Positions 9,540 through 17,336 of a stretch of DNA of 64,000 nucleotides are shown piece by piece. The stretch is from contig NZ_VOHS01000034.1 in the NCBI RefSeq assembly GCF_007896845.1, forward strand, positions 1 through 64,000, read 5' to 3'. The stretch comes from Chitinophaga pinensis (GTDB taxonomy: Bacteria; Bacteroidota; Bacteroidia; Chitinophagales; Chitinophagaceae). The notes under the pieces were generated by a model. It searched no databases and was not told the origin of the DNA. It saw nothing but the letters and a program-made list of their open reading frames with translations. A program made the position numbers and the translations under genes. The first letter of the stretch is position 1; every line of letters begins with the position of its first letter.

Positions 9540-10954
9540 AAGCACAGATAAATAAATATTTCCTTATAGGTTTGTTGAGTGCCGGTCTACTGGAGGCATG
9601 TAAAGTGTCGAAAGATACGCCGGCGCCTCAACCCGAGTTACCTGTTGCATTCAGAAACAGTGCAACAGCTGATTCCACCACCATCGCAGATCTTCCATGG
9701 GAGAACTTCTTTACAGATGCCACCCTGAAAGCACTGATCGATAACGCTATCAAAAAGAACTATGATATGCAGGCCGCCATCCTGAGTGTGGAAGCTGCCA
9801 GATTGCAGATGAGACAGGCTAAACTGCTGAATCTTCCGTCCGCAAAACTGAACGTTACCGCAGGTACTACCCGTCCTTCCGATAACAGTTTGAATGGTAT
9901 CAGTCTGAGTCAGTTCCTCGGTACGCAACATCTGGAAGACTATAACGCCAATATCCAGTTTGCATGGGAAGCGGATATCTGGGGTAAGATTAAGAACCAG
10001 AAGAAAGAAGCGCTGGCTGCTTACCTGCAGACAGACGAATCCCGGAAGCTGTTGCAGACAGATATCGTGTCTACCGTTTCAAAGGCGTTCTATAATCTGC
10101 TGATGCTGGATGAACAGCTGGCAGTGGCACAGAATAACCTGAAACTGAACGATAGCACCCTGCGTATTATCCGCTTACAGTATGACGCCGGACAGGTCAC
10201 CCTCGTGGCTGTACAACAGGCAGAAGCGCAGCAGCTCACAGCTGCCCAGCTGATCCCACAGATCGAGCAGGACATGGCTGTACAGGAAAATGCCCTCCGT
10301 ATCCTGTCAGGAGAATTGCCAGCAGCGATAGAAAGGCATACCAGACTGAATGAATATCCATTGACAGAAAAACTGTCAGCCGGTATCCCTTCTGATCTGC
10401 TGAGCCGTCGTCCGGATGTAAAACGTAGCGAACTCGCCCTGAACATCGCAAATGCAAGGGTAGGTGTAGCAAAGGCTAACATGTATCCATCTCTGGTGAT
10501 CACAGCCAGCGGTGGTGTCAATGCGGTAAAATTCAGCGACTGGTTTCAGATTCCAACCTCCCTCTTTGGATTGGCAACAGGTGCGATTGCACAACCACTG
10601 TTTGACCGTAAAAATCTGAAGACACAGTTTGAAGTGGCGAAGATAGAGAGAGAACAATCCGTGCTCCGTTTCCGTCAGAACGTACTGGAAGCGACAGGAG
10701 AGGTGGCAGATGCATTGGTGAAAATAGAAAAGCTCAAATCGCAATATGATATCGCTTCTAATAAAGTGCAGACGCTCCATCAGGCGGTAAACAATGCCAG
10801 CCAGCTGTTTGAGAGCGGTCGCGCCAGTTATCTGGAAGTGATCATCGCGCAAAGTAATGTACTGCAGAGTGAACTGGAAGTCAGCAATCTCAGAAGAGAT
10901 CAGCTCTACGCTGTAGTAGATCTTTACCGTTCCCTCGGGGGCGGTTGGCGATAG
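9536..10954 (+). CDS. Outer-membrane efflux factor (NodT/OprM-type lipoprotein)
   Basis: The 472-residue product is the TolC-like exit duct of the tripartite pump. It has a lipoprotein signal with lipobox LLEACK near residue 22. Two OEP repeats follow, visible in the paired motifs FAWEADIWGKIKNQKKEALA and LRFRQNVLEATGEVADALV, with SRRPDVKRSELALNIANARV between them, as in NodT-family proteins. Its ATG overlaps the pump stop codon (ATGA), so translation is probably coupled. An intrinsic terminator follows 28 bp downstream. Confidence 0.95.
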   Translation: MKAQINKYFLIGLLSAGLLEACKVSKDTPAPQPELPVAFRNSATADSTTIADLPWENFFTDATLKALIDNAIKKNYDMQAAILSVEAARLQMRQAKLLNLPSAKLNVTAGTTRPSDNSLNGISLSQFLGTQHLEDYNANIQFAWEADIWGKIKNQKKEALAAYLQTDESRKLLQTDIVSTVSKAFYNLLMLDEQLAVAQNNLKLNDSTLRIIRLQYDAGQVTLVAVQQAEAQQLTAAQLIPQIEQDMAVQENALRILSGELPAAIERHTRLNEYPLTEKLSAGIPSDLLSRRPDVKRSELALNIANARVGVAKANMYPSLVITASGGVNAVKFSDWFQIPTSLFGLATGAIAQPLFDRKNLKTQFEVAKIEREQSVLRFRQNVLEATGEVADALVKIEKLKSQYDIASNKVQTLHQAVNNASQLFESGRASYLEVIIAQSNVLQSELEVSNLRRDQLYAVVDLYRSLGGGWR

Positions 10955-10981
10955 ATGTACAAGAAATTGTATATTGGGAAA

Positions 10982-11012
10982 AACGTCACATATTTTTGTG
11001 ACGTTTTTTTTT
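10982..11012 (+). terminator. Intrinsic terminator of the RND operon
   Basis: AACGTCACA (10982-10990) pairs perfectly with TGTGACGTT (10997-11005) around a TATTTT loop and runs into a T9 tract. It lies immediately after the outer-membrane factor gene. Confidence 0.9.
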
Positions 11013-11017
11013 ATTTT

Positions 11018-11578
11018 ATGATGAATCCAGTTGCACCATTGATAAAAGCAGACAATATCCTGTTCAATGCCCTGAAACATCACCGGGGATTTATACGCCG
11101 GCAGTTAATGGACGTAACACCGCATACTTTACCTGAACGGCTAAAGGTATTGGGTAACTCCCAGATGGATATCTATTATGGTGTACTGGATCTGCCGGAC
11201 GTCTTTCACGAAGTGACCGGTCAGCTAAACGCTACAGGACTGTCAGATGAAGCAGGGTATCTGCAACGTTTAAAAGCCAGTGGCGGTTATATAGAAATTA
11301 CGCTCTCCGACACCTCCCGCTGGATATTACTACATGGCATCGAACCGGGCCGTTATGTGCACCTGCATCCTGCAAGGTATTCCCCGCACAGTATCCGGGT
11401 GAAAGCAACCGTATTAAAAACAGCACTGGCCTGTATGGCTATATTGCCGGCCGGTACGCAACCAGATCTGCAGGTCCTGAATCATATCCGGCAGTCAGTA
11501 CTGGATCTCTCACCCGTAAAAGAGCTGGAGCAATGCGAGCATTTGTGGAAGGTGATGAAGATGTTGCAGGGTGAATAA
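11018..11578 (+). CDS. Uncharacterised soluble protein
   Basis: No family is recognised. The start is placed at 11018 (MMNPVAPLIKADNILFNAL) because upstream codons in frame overlap the terminator hairpin; ATG at 11021 is equally possible. The 186-residue product has no signal peptide or membrane helix. It is mixed alpha/beta with a central hydrophobic strand region (GGYIEITLSDTSRWILLHGI) and a C-terminal helix (ELEQCEHLWKVMKML). Its TAA overlaps the ATG of the next gene by one base, so the two are probably co-translated. It follows a strong terminator, so it belongs to a new transcription unit. Confidence 0.65.
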   Translation: MMNPVAPLIKADNILFNALKHHRGFIRRQLMDVTPHTLPERLKVLGNSQMDIYYGVLDLPDVFHEVTGQLNATGLSDEAGYLQRLKASGGYIEITLSDTSRWILLHGIEPGRYVHLHPARYSPHSIRVKATVLKTALACMAILPAGTQPDLQVLNHIRQSVLDLSPVKELEQCEHLWKVMKMLQGE

Positions 11579-12861
11579 TGCCCCGGGCATCCTCTGGTTT
11601 GAAATCGTACACAGAAGATAACATAAAACGTTTCATCGGATGGATTTCTCAACATATATTTACAGCGACTAAGACAATCGCCTGTACTGTTATGAAAGTG
11701 TTTGCGTTATCCCGCGGCCTTAAGACCCTGATGTATTTTCTGCTGGCTATTCTGTTATTTACATTTGTAGCGATAGCGCTAGGCCCGTTTTATGATCCTA
11801 AGGTAGATATTCCCCTGATTTATCTGTGGCCGGTTTGTGCTATTCCGATAGTACTGATCATCTGCGCTTTTTTACAATTGGAGGAGAGAGTGGTACTGGA
11901 TAAATATAGTATCCGTAAAGAGTCCCGCCTGATCAACAGGGAGATACTATTAAGCAATGTAAAGGGGTATAAGGCAGATGGCAATGGGATCTGGATAATA
12001 CCCAATACGGGCAAACGTATTTATATGTCTAAATACATGCAGGGCGTAAGTGAACTCGAGCAATGGTTATCCGGCCGGTACCCGGATATCAACCATATGG
12101 AGGAAATAGCAATATACAGTGAAGTAACAGAGCATTATGATGAACAGGAAAGTGCCGGCAGACGAAAACGTGCGAAGATTGAACTCCGTGTACTCGGTGT
12201 TATCAGTTGTTTACTAGCTATAATGACATGGCGTTATAACGCCTCATTCCCATGGTTCGGATTGGTGCTTTTTTTCTGCCTGCCTGTTTCCTTATATCTT
12301 ACATTGCGTCATAAAGGTTTTATACAGTTGATAGACAATTCCGCCGGCGGTTTGCCCGGAAGTACATTTATTTCGTTTATTACAGCAGGTGGACTATTAG
12401 GCGGGTGGTATTTTATAGAGATTACTGATTATAGTGAGGTATGGACAACCTTTGCTATAATAGTAGCTGCCCTTGCATTAATGATGTGGGAATGTACCCG
12501 CGATTTTAACAGACGAAGAAAACGTTTTTATGTGTCTGTGACATTGTTAATGGTGTTATTTATAGCGAATGGATTTTTCCTGACGATCGTGCTGAACAGA
12601 TGTCTGGATACTTCGGCGATAGTATACTATGAAACAGGCGTCAAAAAGAAGATACTTACGATAGATCATTACTTTGTTAAGTCTTATCATCTTGATCTGG
12701 AACCATGGGAGCATGCGCCTGAAGGGATTTATGTAAATGTGAAAGCACCGCTGTATGATAAGCTTAATGTAAATGAAAAAGTAGGTATTTATTATCATAA
12801 GGGCGGATTGGGCATCCCGTGGTATGAAATAGGGGAGAAACGAAAGGAAGAACATCCATAA
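11578..12861 (+). CDS. Uncharacterised multi-pass membrane protein
   Basis: Hydrophobic helices are seen at LMYFLLAILLFTFVAIALG, LIYLWPVCAIPIVLIICAF, LGVISCLLAIMTW, GLVLFFCLPVSLYL, FISFITAGGLLGGWYF, FAIIVAALALMMW and VTLLMVLFIANGFFL. Between the second and third is a PH-like soluble stretch (LDKYSIRKESRLINREILLS). The C-terminus faces the same side and ends near GGLGIPWYEIG. The start is uncertain: ATG 11578 overlaps the previous stop, but MKVFALSRGLKTLMYF at 11692 fits a membrane protein start better. A decayed repeat of its own 3' end lies just downstream. No function can be assigned. Confidence 0.65.
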   Translation: MPRASSGLKSYTEDNIKRFIGWISQHIFTATKTIACTVMKVFALSRGLKTLMYFLLAILLFTFVAIALGPFYDPKVDIPLIYLWPVCAIPIVLIICAFLQLEERVVLDKYSIRKESRLINREILLSNVKGYKADGNGIWIIPNTGKRIYMSKYMQGVSELEQWLSGRYPDINHMEEIAIYSEVTEHYDEQESAGRRKRAKIELRVLGVISCLLAIMTWRYNASFPWFGLVLFFCLPVSLYLTLRHKGFIQLIDNSAGGLPGSTFISFITAGGLLGGWYFIEITDYSEVWTTFAIIVAALALMMWECTRDFNRRRKRFYVSVTLLMVLFIANGFFLTIVLNRCLDTSAIVYYETGVKKKILTIDHYFVKSYHLDLEPWEHAPEGIYVNVKAPLYDKLNVNEKVGIYYHKGGLGIPWYEIGEKRKEEHP

Positions 12862-12918
12862 AGGGGCATTGGGTATTCCGTGGTATACAGTGGCGCCTGT
12901 GAAGCTATGGCCCTGATG
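12857..12918 (+). pseudogene. Remnant copy of the preceding gene's 3' end
   Basis: Bases 12857-12886 repeat 12796-12825 (CATAA..GG.....TTGGG..T.CCGTGGTAT) with few changes. A shifted frame reads KGALGIPWYTVAPVKLWP and then stops, paralleling KGGLGIPWYEIGEKRKEEHP of the gene itself. This looks like the tail of a lost tandem paralogue. Confidence 0.45.
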
Positions 12919-12984
12919 CGAAATCATCCGTTGAATAAGAGGCGGAGGAGCAGCCGAAATACAAGCAGTTATTATAAAAACAAC

Positions 12985-13021
12985 AATGCCCGGGAATTGA
13001 CTCAGTCAGCTCCCGGGCATT
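12985..13021. terminator. Bidirectional terminator
   Basis: AATGCCCGGGA (12985-12995) pairs perfectly with TCCCGGGCATT (13011-13021), followed by TTCTTATT on the plus strand. It lies between two convergent genes. Confidence 0.8.
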
Positions 13022-13024
13022 TTC

Positions 13025-13477
13025 TTATTCACAACCTTGTTTGCGCCGTGTATCAATAATATACTGGATCTTCCATCCTTCTGCCAGTCTTACCAGCTGA
13101 AAGGAATTCACGCCGCAATGCGCAAACTTTTGTTTGAAATATAACTTATAAGGCGTCCATGCAATAGCCAGATCACCGTCTATCTTTACGACATCGAAAG
13201 TGATCTGCTCGTCAACTGCCTGTTTTGGCAGCTTTCCGATACTGGATGCAAATTCACTGATTGCTTCCGTCTTAACGCCTACGACCCCTTGTTTATCTTT
13301 TACCACTGTCTGTAACACGGCGCCCGGCGCAAAACAGTTTGTCAGGGCGACACTATCTGATTGCAGCATAGCGGTAAACAAATGATTGACAGCTGTTTTG
13401 ACAGAATCTGTCGTTGTTTGTGCGCGAAGGCTAAGAGCAAAGCAAATGAACAGGAGGGAGCAGGTAAGACGTCGCAT
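13025..13477 (-). CDS. Secreted NTF2-like (lumazine-binding-like) protein
   Basis: The 150-residue product has a signal peptide (MRRLTCSLLFICFALSLRAQ). It then shows the pattern of small cone-shaped NTF2-like/lumazine-binding-type domains: a first helix (VKTAVNHLFTAMLQSDSVAL), a loop with APGAVLQTV, and C-terminal strands (DLAIAWTPYKLYFKQKF, NSFQLVRLAEGWKIQYIIDT). Such proteins are often secreted in Bacteroidota and bind small ligands or act as uncharacterised enzymes. It is 29 bp downstream of the SH3-like gene on the same strand, so the two are probably one operon. Confidence 0.75.
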   Translation of the reverse strand: MRRLTCSLLFICFALSLRAQTTTDSVKTAVNHLFTAMLQSDSVALTNCFAPGAVLQTVVKDKQGVVGVKTEAISEFASSIGKLPKQAVDEQITFDVVKIDGDLAIAWTPYKLYFKQKFAHCGVNSFQLVRLAEGWKIQYIIDTRRKQGCE

Positions 13478-13506
13478 TTTTTTTACCTGAATTTACGGAT
13501 TTAAGC

Positions 13507-14346
13507 TTACTGTTTTGTCGCTTTCTCTCCGTTCCAGATATAAACTTCGCGGGTACTCTTGCTTTTGGCAACGGTTTCGCCATCTTCTCCGAATTCTTCA
13601 TCAACGGTGAGTCTGATAATTTTACCCGCCTGTCCGCCGGGTTCTTTTGGAAACAACAGTGTTTCCGAGTGTCCTACGGCGCCGGCATCAAACATATTGG
13701 TTTTGCCGGGCAGTTCAAGCAGCTTTGATCCGTTCCATCCGTAGTAAATATAGTTGTCTGGTATACCACAGGATTCACCACTGAAATAAAGACGAACAAT
13801 TGTACTGATCTTATCAAGACCCATTCCGCCGAGTAATTTTGCATCAGCAGTGATGGCAAAAGAACCACCGTCCACAGTGACTGATTTCTTATCAAGCAGG
13901 GCATGTTTTGCATTCAGGGCTTTCACCAGAATGACATATTTAGGGTCTGCTTCTTTAATCTCAGCAGGAACTACCTTATCGATACCATAGAGGAACTGTA
14001 CGCTATCTTTCTGATAACTACCGAAGGCCATCAGTCCGAGCCAGACAAAGCCCTCTTTCTGTTTGCCATCTATTTTATACTTTACCTGATACCATGGCGC
14101 TGTAATGCCTTTCATGGTGAATTCAGTTTCAATCAGTTTAGCAGCAATGATCGTCTGGCCGGTAGTCAGGGAGTCCTGAATGGTTGCTTTGGGAGAAGCT
14201 GACTGCCTGATATAAGCCTTTTCTGCGAAAACGGTCAGGGTATCGCCCTGTTGCGCTCTCCATAGGTTGTATTCGATACTGCCTTTTAATTGTGCCGTAA
14301 CAGGGGCCGCTGCCAGTAGCAGCATGGATAGAAAAATTTGTTTCAT
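13507..14346 (-). CDS. Secreted protein with an SH3-like domain
   Basis: The start MKQIFLSMLLLAAAPVTAQ at 14346 gives a clear signal peptide; an upstream ATG at 14376 would place ten extra residues before it. Residues about 20-115 look like a bacterial SH3-type domain (AEKAYIRQSASPKATIQDSL, then APWYQVKYKIDGKQKEGFVW). The rest is beta-rich with no recognised family (VRLYFSGESCGIPDNYIYYG, GKIIRLTVDEEFGEDGET). It is probably periplasmic or surface exposed. The gene is divergent from the Crp/Fnr regulator with about 140 bp between starts. Confidence 0.7.
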   Translation of the reverse strand: MKQIFLSMLLLAAAPVTAQLKGSIEYNLWRAQQGDTLTVFAEKAYIRQSASPKATIQDSLTTGQTIIAAKLIETEFTMKGITAPWYQVKYKIDGKQKEGFVWLGLMAFGSYQKDSVQFLYGIDKVVPAEIKEADPKYVILVKALNAKHALLDKKSVTVDGGSFAITADAKLLGGMGLDKISTIVRLYFSGESCGIPDNYIYYGWNGSKLLELPGKTNMFDAGAVGHSETLLFPKEPGGQAGKIIRLTVDEEFGEDGETVAKSKSTREVYIWNGEKATKQ

Positions 14347-14400
14347 AGGTAAAATTTCGCCTGCAAAGATATTCAAATGTTATTTGCCAAATGACAAATG

Positions 14401-14428
14401 TTGACTGGAAGAGGAATGTGTATCTTTG
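14401..14428 (+). promoter_or_regulatory. Possible Bacteroidota promoter of the Crp/Fnr gene
   Basis: A perfect TAnnTTTG -7 box (TATCTTTG, 14421-14428) is preceded by TTG at 14401, a slightly short 17-bp spacing. It lies about 57 bp before the start codon of the regulator gene. Confidence 0.45.
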
Positions 14429-14484
14429 GAGCGTAAAGCCGGCAATAAAACATTGACGGACAAACGTTTTCGAAACAGACTATT

Positions 14485-15060
14485 ATGGATGACCTGATAA
14501 ATTATCTGCTGCAGTACGGACAGCTGAACCAACAGCAGATACAGCTGATACTGGATAATGTGACTGAACGACGTCTGAAGAGGGATGAGTATTTTTCAGA
14601 AGCGGGCAGAATACCCCGGGAGATCGGATTTATCCGCTCCGGTATTCTCCGGGTGTGTTATTTCAATAACAAAGGCACGGAGATCACACGGTACTTTGTG
14701 GACGGGAACAGGCTGATATCTGATATACATAGCATGGAAAGCAAAATGCCTTCTACGGAATATATTCAGGCCATTACAGATTGTGAAATGATCATTTTTT
14801 CGGAAAATACCCTGCGGCTGTTATCTTCCACTATTCTGGACTGGGACCGTATCATTGCTAAAATCAGGGAAAGGGCAATGATTGAGAAACTGGAGAAGAT
14901 CGCCCCTATGCTGACTGAAGATGCCACCAGCCGATACCTGATGTTCATGGAAAAGTTCCCGGATCTGGCTAATAAAGTGCCATTATCTTACCTCGCTTCC
15001 TACCTCGGAATCACGCAATCATCGCTCAGCAGGATCCGTAAACAGCTGTCCAGACAATAG
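14485..15060 (+). CDS. Crp/Fnr-family transcriptional regulator
   Basis: The 191-residue protein has an N-terminal cyclic-nucleotide-binding-like beta roll (residues about 20-115; FSEAGRIPREIGFIRSGILR and RYFVDGNRLISDIHSM) and a C-terminal winged helix (SYLASYLGITQSSLSRIRKQ). No cysteines consistent with an Fnr iron-sulfur cluster are seen, and the arginine needed for cAMP binding is not evident. It belongs to the broad Bacteroidota group whose ligand is usually unknown. It is 77 bp before the radical SAM gene, which it may regulate. Confidence 0.9.
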   Translation: MDDLINYLLQYGQLNQQQIQLILDNVTERRLKRDEYFSEAGRIPREIGFIRSGILRVCYFNNKGTEITRYFVDGNRLISDIHSMESKMPSTEYIQAITDCEMIIFSENTLRLLSSTILDWDRIIAKIRERAMIEKLEKIAPMLTEDATSRYLMFMEKFPDLANKVPLSYLASYLGITQSSLSRIRKQLSRQ

Positions 15061-15137
15061 GTGCTGCAAACGTCCATCCTGATAATTTGCCGCCTTCGGT
15101 TATTTATTGATAATTTTGCAGCCAAAATTAGATTGAT

Positions 15138-17336
15138 TTGGGTGCATCCGTTTTCCTGATTACACCGCCTTTCACGCAGCTGAACACGCCTTACCCGGCT
15201 ACAGCTTATCTGAAAGGCTTTTTAAATACGAAAGGCATTACCTCTTTCCAGTCCGACCTCGGCATAGAGGTAACCCTGGCGCTGTTCTGTAAACAGGGTC
15301 TGCAGGAACTGTTTGCGCTGGTCAATGGTCAGTCTGCCGAACGTTCCGGGAATATCACCCGCATTATTGCCCTGCAGGAAGACTATATCGAAACAATTGA
15401 CGACGTCATCCTTTTCTTACAGGGAAAGAATCCAACACTTGCACATCGTATCTGCAAACGCGACTTCCTGCCGGAAGCCGGTCGTTTTGCCCAGCTGGAA
15501 GATCTGGATTGGGCCTTTGGCTCCATGGGTACACAGGATAAAGCCAAACATCTCGCGACCATGTATCTCGAGGATCTTTCCGATCTGATCATGGAATGTG
15601 TGGATGAGCATTTCGGTTTTAGCCGCTACGCGGAAAAGCTGGCCCGCTCCGCGAATAGTTTTGATGAATTGTATACGGCCCTCCAACAGGAGTATACCTT
15701 CATCGACCGGATGCTGATCAATCTCCTTTCCCGGCACATGGCGAATGTCCAGCCCAAGCTGGTTGCTATTTCAGTGCCTTTCCCGGGGAATCTCTATACT
15801 TCACTTCGCTGCGGACAATGGATCAAAGCCAATTATCCGGATGTTAAGATTGCTATGGGAGGCGGCTTCGCCAACACAGAGCTGCGCTCGCTCTCAGATC
15901 CGCGGGTATTTGAATTTTATGATTTTATCGCTTTGGATGATGGGGAAGCGCCACTGGAAAATCTCGTAGCGCATATAGAAGGGAAGAAAGAGCTGACTGA
16001 ACTGAAGCGTACTTTCACCATGGTGGAAGATCAGGTGACTTATGTGAATGATAAAAGCTGTGCTGACTATAAACAATCGCAGGTCGGCACGCCTGACTAC
16101 AGCGATTTTCTGCTCGATAGTTACATATCTGCGATAGAAGTGGTCAATCCGATGCATCGTATGTGGAGTGATGGTCGCTGGAACAAGCTGACCATGGCGC
16201 ACGGGTGTTACTGGGGTAAGTGTACTTTCTGTGATATCTCGCTGGATTACATACGTTTATATGAGCCTATTGCAGCACAGCTTTTATGTGACAGAATGGA
16301 AGAGATCATTGCGCAGACAGGGCAGAATGGTTTTCACTTCGTGGATGAAGCTGCTCCGCCTGCGCTGATGCGTGCGCTGGCATTGGAAATCCTGAAGCGT
16401 AAACTGAATGTGAGCTGGTGGACGAATGTGCGTTTTGAGAAGAGCTTTACGAGAGATCTGTGTCTGTTGCTGAAAGCGTCTGGTTGTATTGCTGTTTCCG
16501 GCGGACTGGAAGTCGCTTCGGACCGGCTGCTGGAACTCATTCAGAAAGGTATTACAGTTGCACAGGTCGCACAGGTGAACCGCAACTTTACAGATGCGGG
16601 TATCATGGTGCATGCTTATCTGATGTACGGATTCCCGACACAGACTGCGCAGGAAACCATCGATTCACTGGAAATGGTGCGGCAGATGTTCAAGATAGGT
16701 GTCTTGCAATCTGCTTTCTGGCATCAGTTCACTATGACGGCGCATAGTCCGGTAGGACAGGATCCGCAGAAATTCAGTGTAAAGAAAGAAACAGAAGTGA
16801 TTGGCGCTTTTGCCAATAATGATATCGTACATATTGATGAGACGGGGGCAGAGCATGAACTGTTTGCCTACGGACTGAAGAAGTCCCTGCTGAACTTTAT
16901 GCATGGTCTTTGTCTGGATGATCCTTTGCAGAAATGGTTCGATTTCAAAGTACCAAAGACAAAGATCACACCTGACTATATAGAAAAGGCATTATTGGAA
17001 GATCAGTATGCACCTTCCAAACCGACCAGTAAGATTGTATGGCTCGGAAAAACACCCGATGTACAGACCCTCACCAAAACAAAAAAGGGCAGTTCTTGGG
17101 AAGTGACTTCACTTACCTTCCAGAACCGCAAGGAAAAAGCGAGTATCAGCGTTAATAAAGAGGAGGGGATCTGGTTGGCTGATATGTTGGAAAAGCTGTC
17201 TGTCCGCCAGCAGAAAACATATACACTGAAGGAGGTCATGGAGAGTTACGATGCCGCCGGATTGGAGGATTTCGAGCTTTTCTGGGACAATAAACCCGTA
17301 AATTCGCTGTATAAATACGGACTTTTGAAATTGTGA
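15138..17336 (+). CDS. B12-binding-domain radical SAM protein
   Basis: The 732-residue protein has an N-terminal cobalamin-binding-like Rossmann region (VAISVPFPGNLYTSLRCG, then AMGGGFANTELRSL, residues about 205-260). A radical SAM domain follows. The cluster motif is CYWGKCTFC with cysteines 357, 362 and 365, i.e. CX4CX2C rather than the usual CX3CX2C. Further SAM-domain features are FHFVDEAAPP, CIAVSGGLEVASDRLL and VHAYLMYGFPTQT. Translation most likely starts at the TTG at 15138, since an in-frame stop lies three codons upstream. The substrate is unknown. The stop codon directly abuts the ATG of the receptor gene, so the two are probably one operon. Confidence 0.85.
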   Translation: MGASVFLITPPFTQLNTPYPATAYLKGFLNTKGITSFQSDLGIEVTLALFCKQGLQELFALVNGQSAERSGNITRIIALQEDYIETIDDVILFLQGKNPTLAHRICKRDFLPEAGRFAQLEDLDWAFGSMGTQDKAKHLATMYLEDLSDLIMECVDEHFGFSRYAEKLARSANSFDELYTALQQEYTFIDRMLINLLSRHMANVQPKLVAISVPFPGNLYTSLRCGQWIKANYPDVKIAMGGGFANTELRSLSDPRVFEFYDFIALDDGEAPLENLVAHIEGKKELTELKRTFTMVEDQVTYVNDKSCADYKQSQVGTPDYSDFLLDSYISAIEVVNPMHRMWSDGRWNKLTMAHGCYWGKCTFCDISLDYIRLYEPIAAQLLCDRMEEIIAQTGQNGFHFVDEAAPPALMRALALEILKRKLNVSWWTNVRFEKSFTRDLCLLLKASGCIAVSGGLEVASDRLLELIQKGITVAQVAQVNRNFTDAGIMVHAYLMYGFPTQTAQETIDSLEMVRQMFKIGVLQSAFWHQFTMTAHSPVGQDPQKFSVKKETEVIGAFANNDIVHIDETGAEHELFAYGLKKSLLNFMHGLCLDDPLQKWFDFKVPKTKITPDYIEKALLEDQYAPSKPTSKIVWLGKTPDVQTLTKTKKGSSWEVTSLTFQNRKEKASISVNKEEGIWLADMLEKLSVRQQKTYTLKEVMESYDAAGLEDFELFWDNKPVNSLYKYGLLKL

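Noticed and set aside
10376..11083. 235-codon minus-strand frame antisense to the efflux factor gene
   Set aside because: It is a shadow of a strongly supported coding gene, crosses the terminator, and has no domain pattern.
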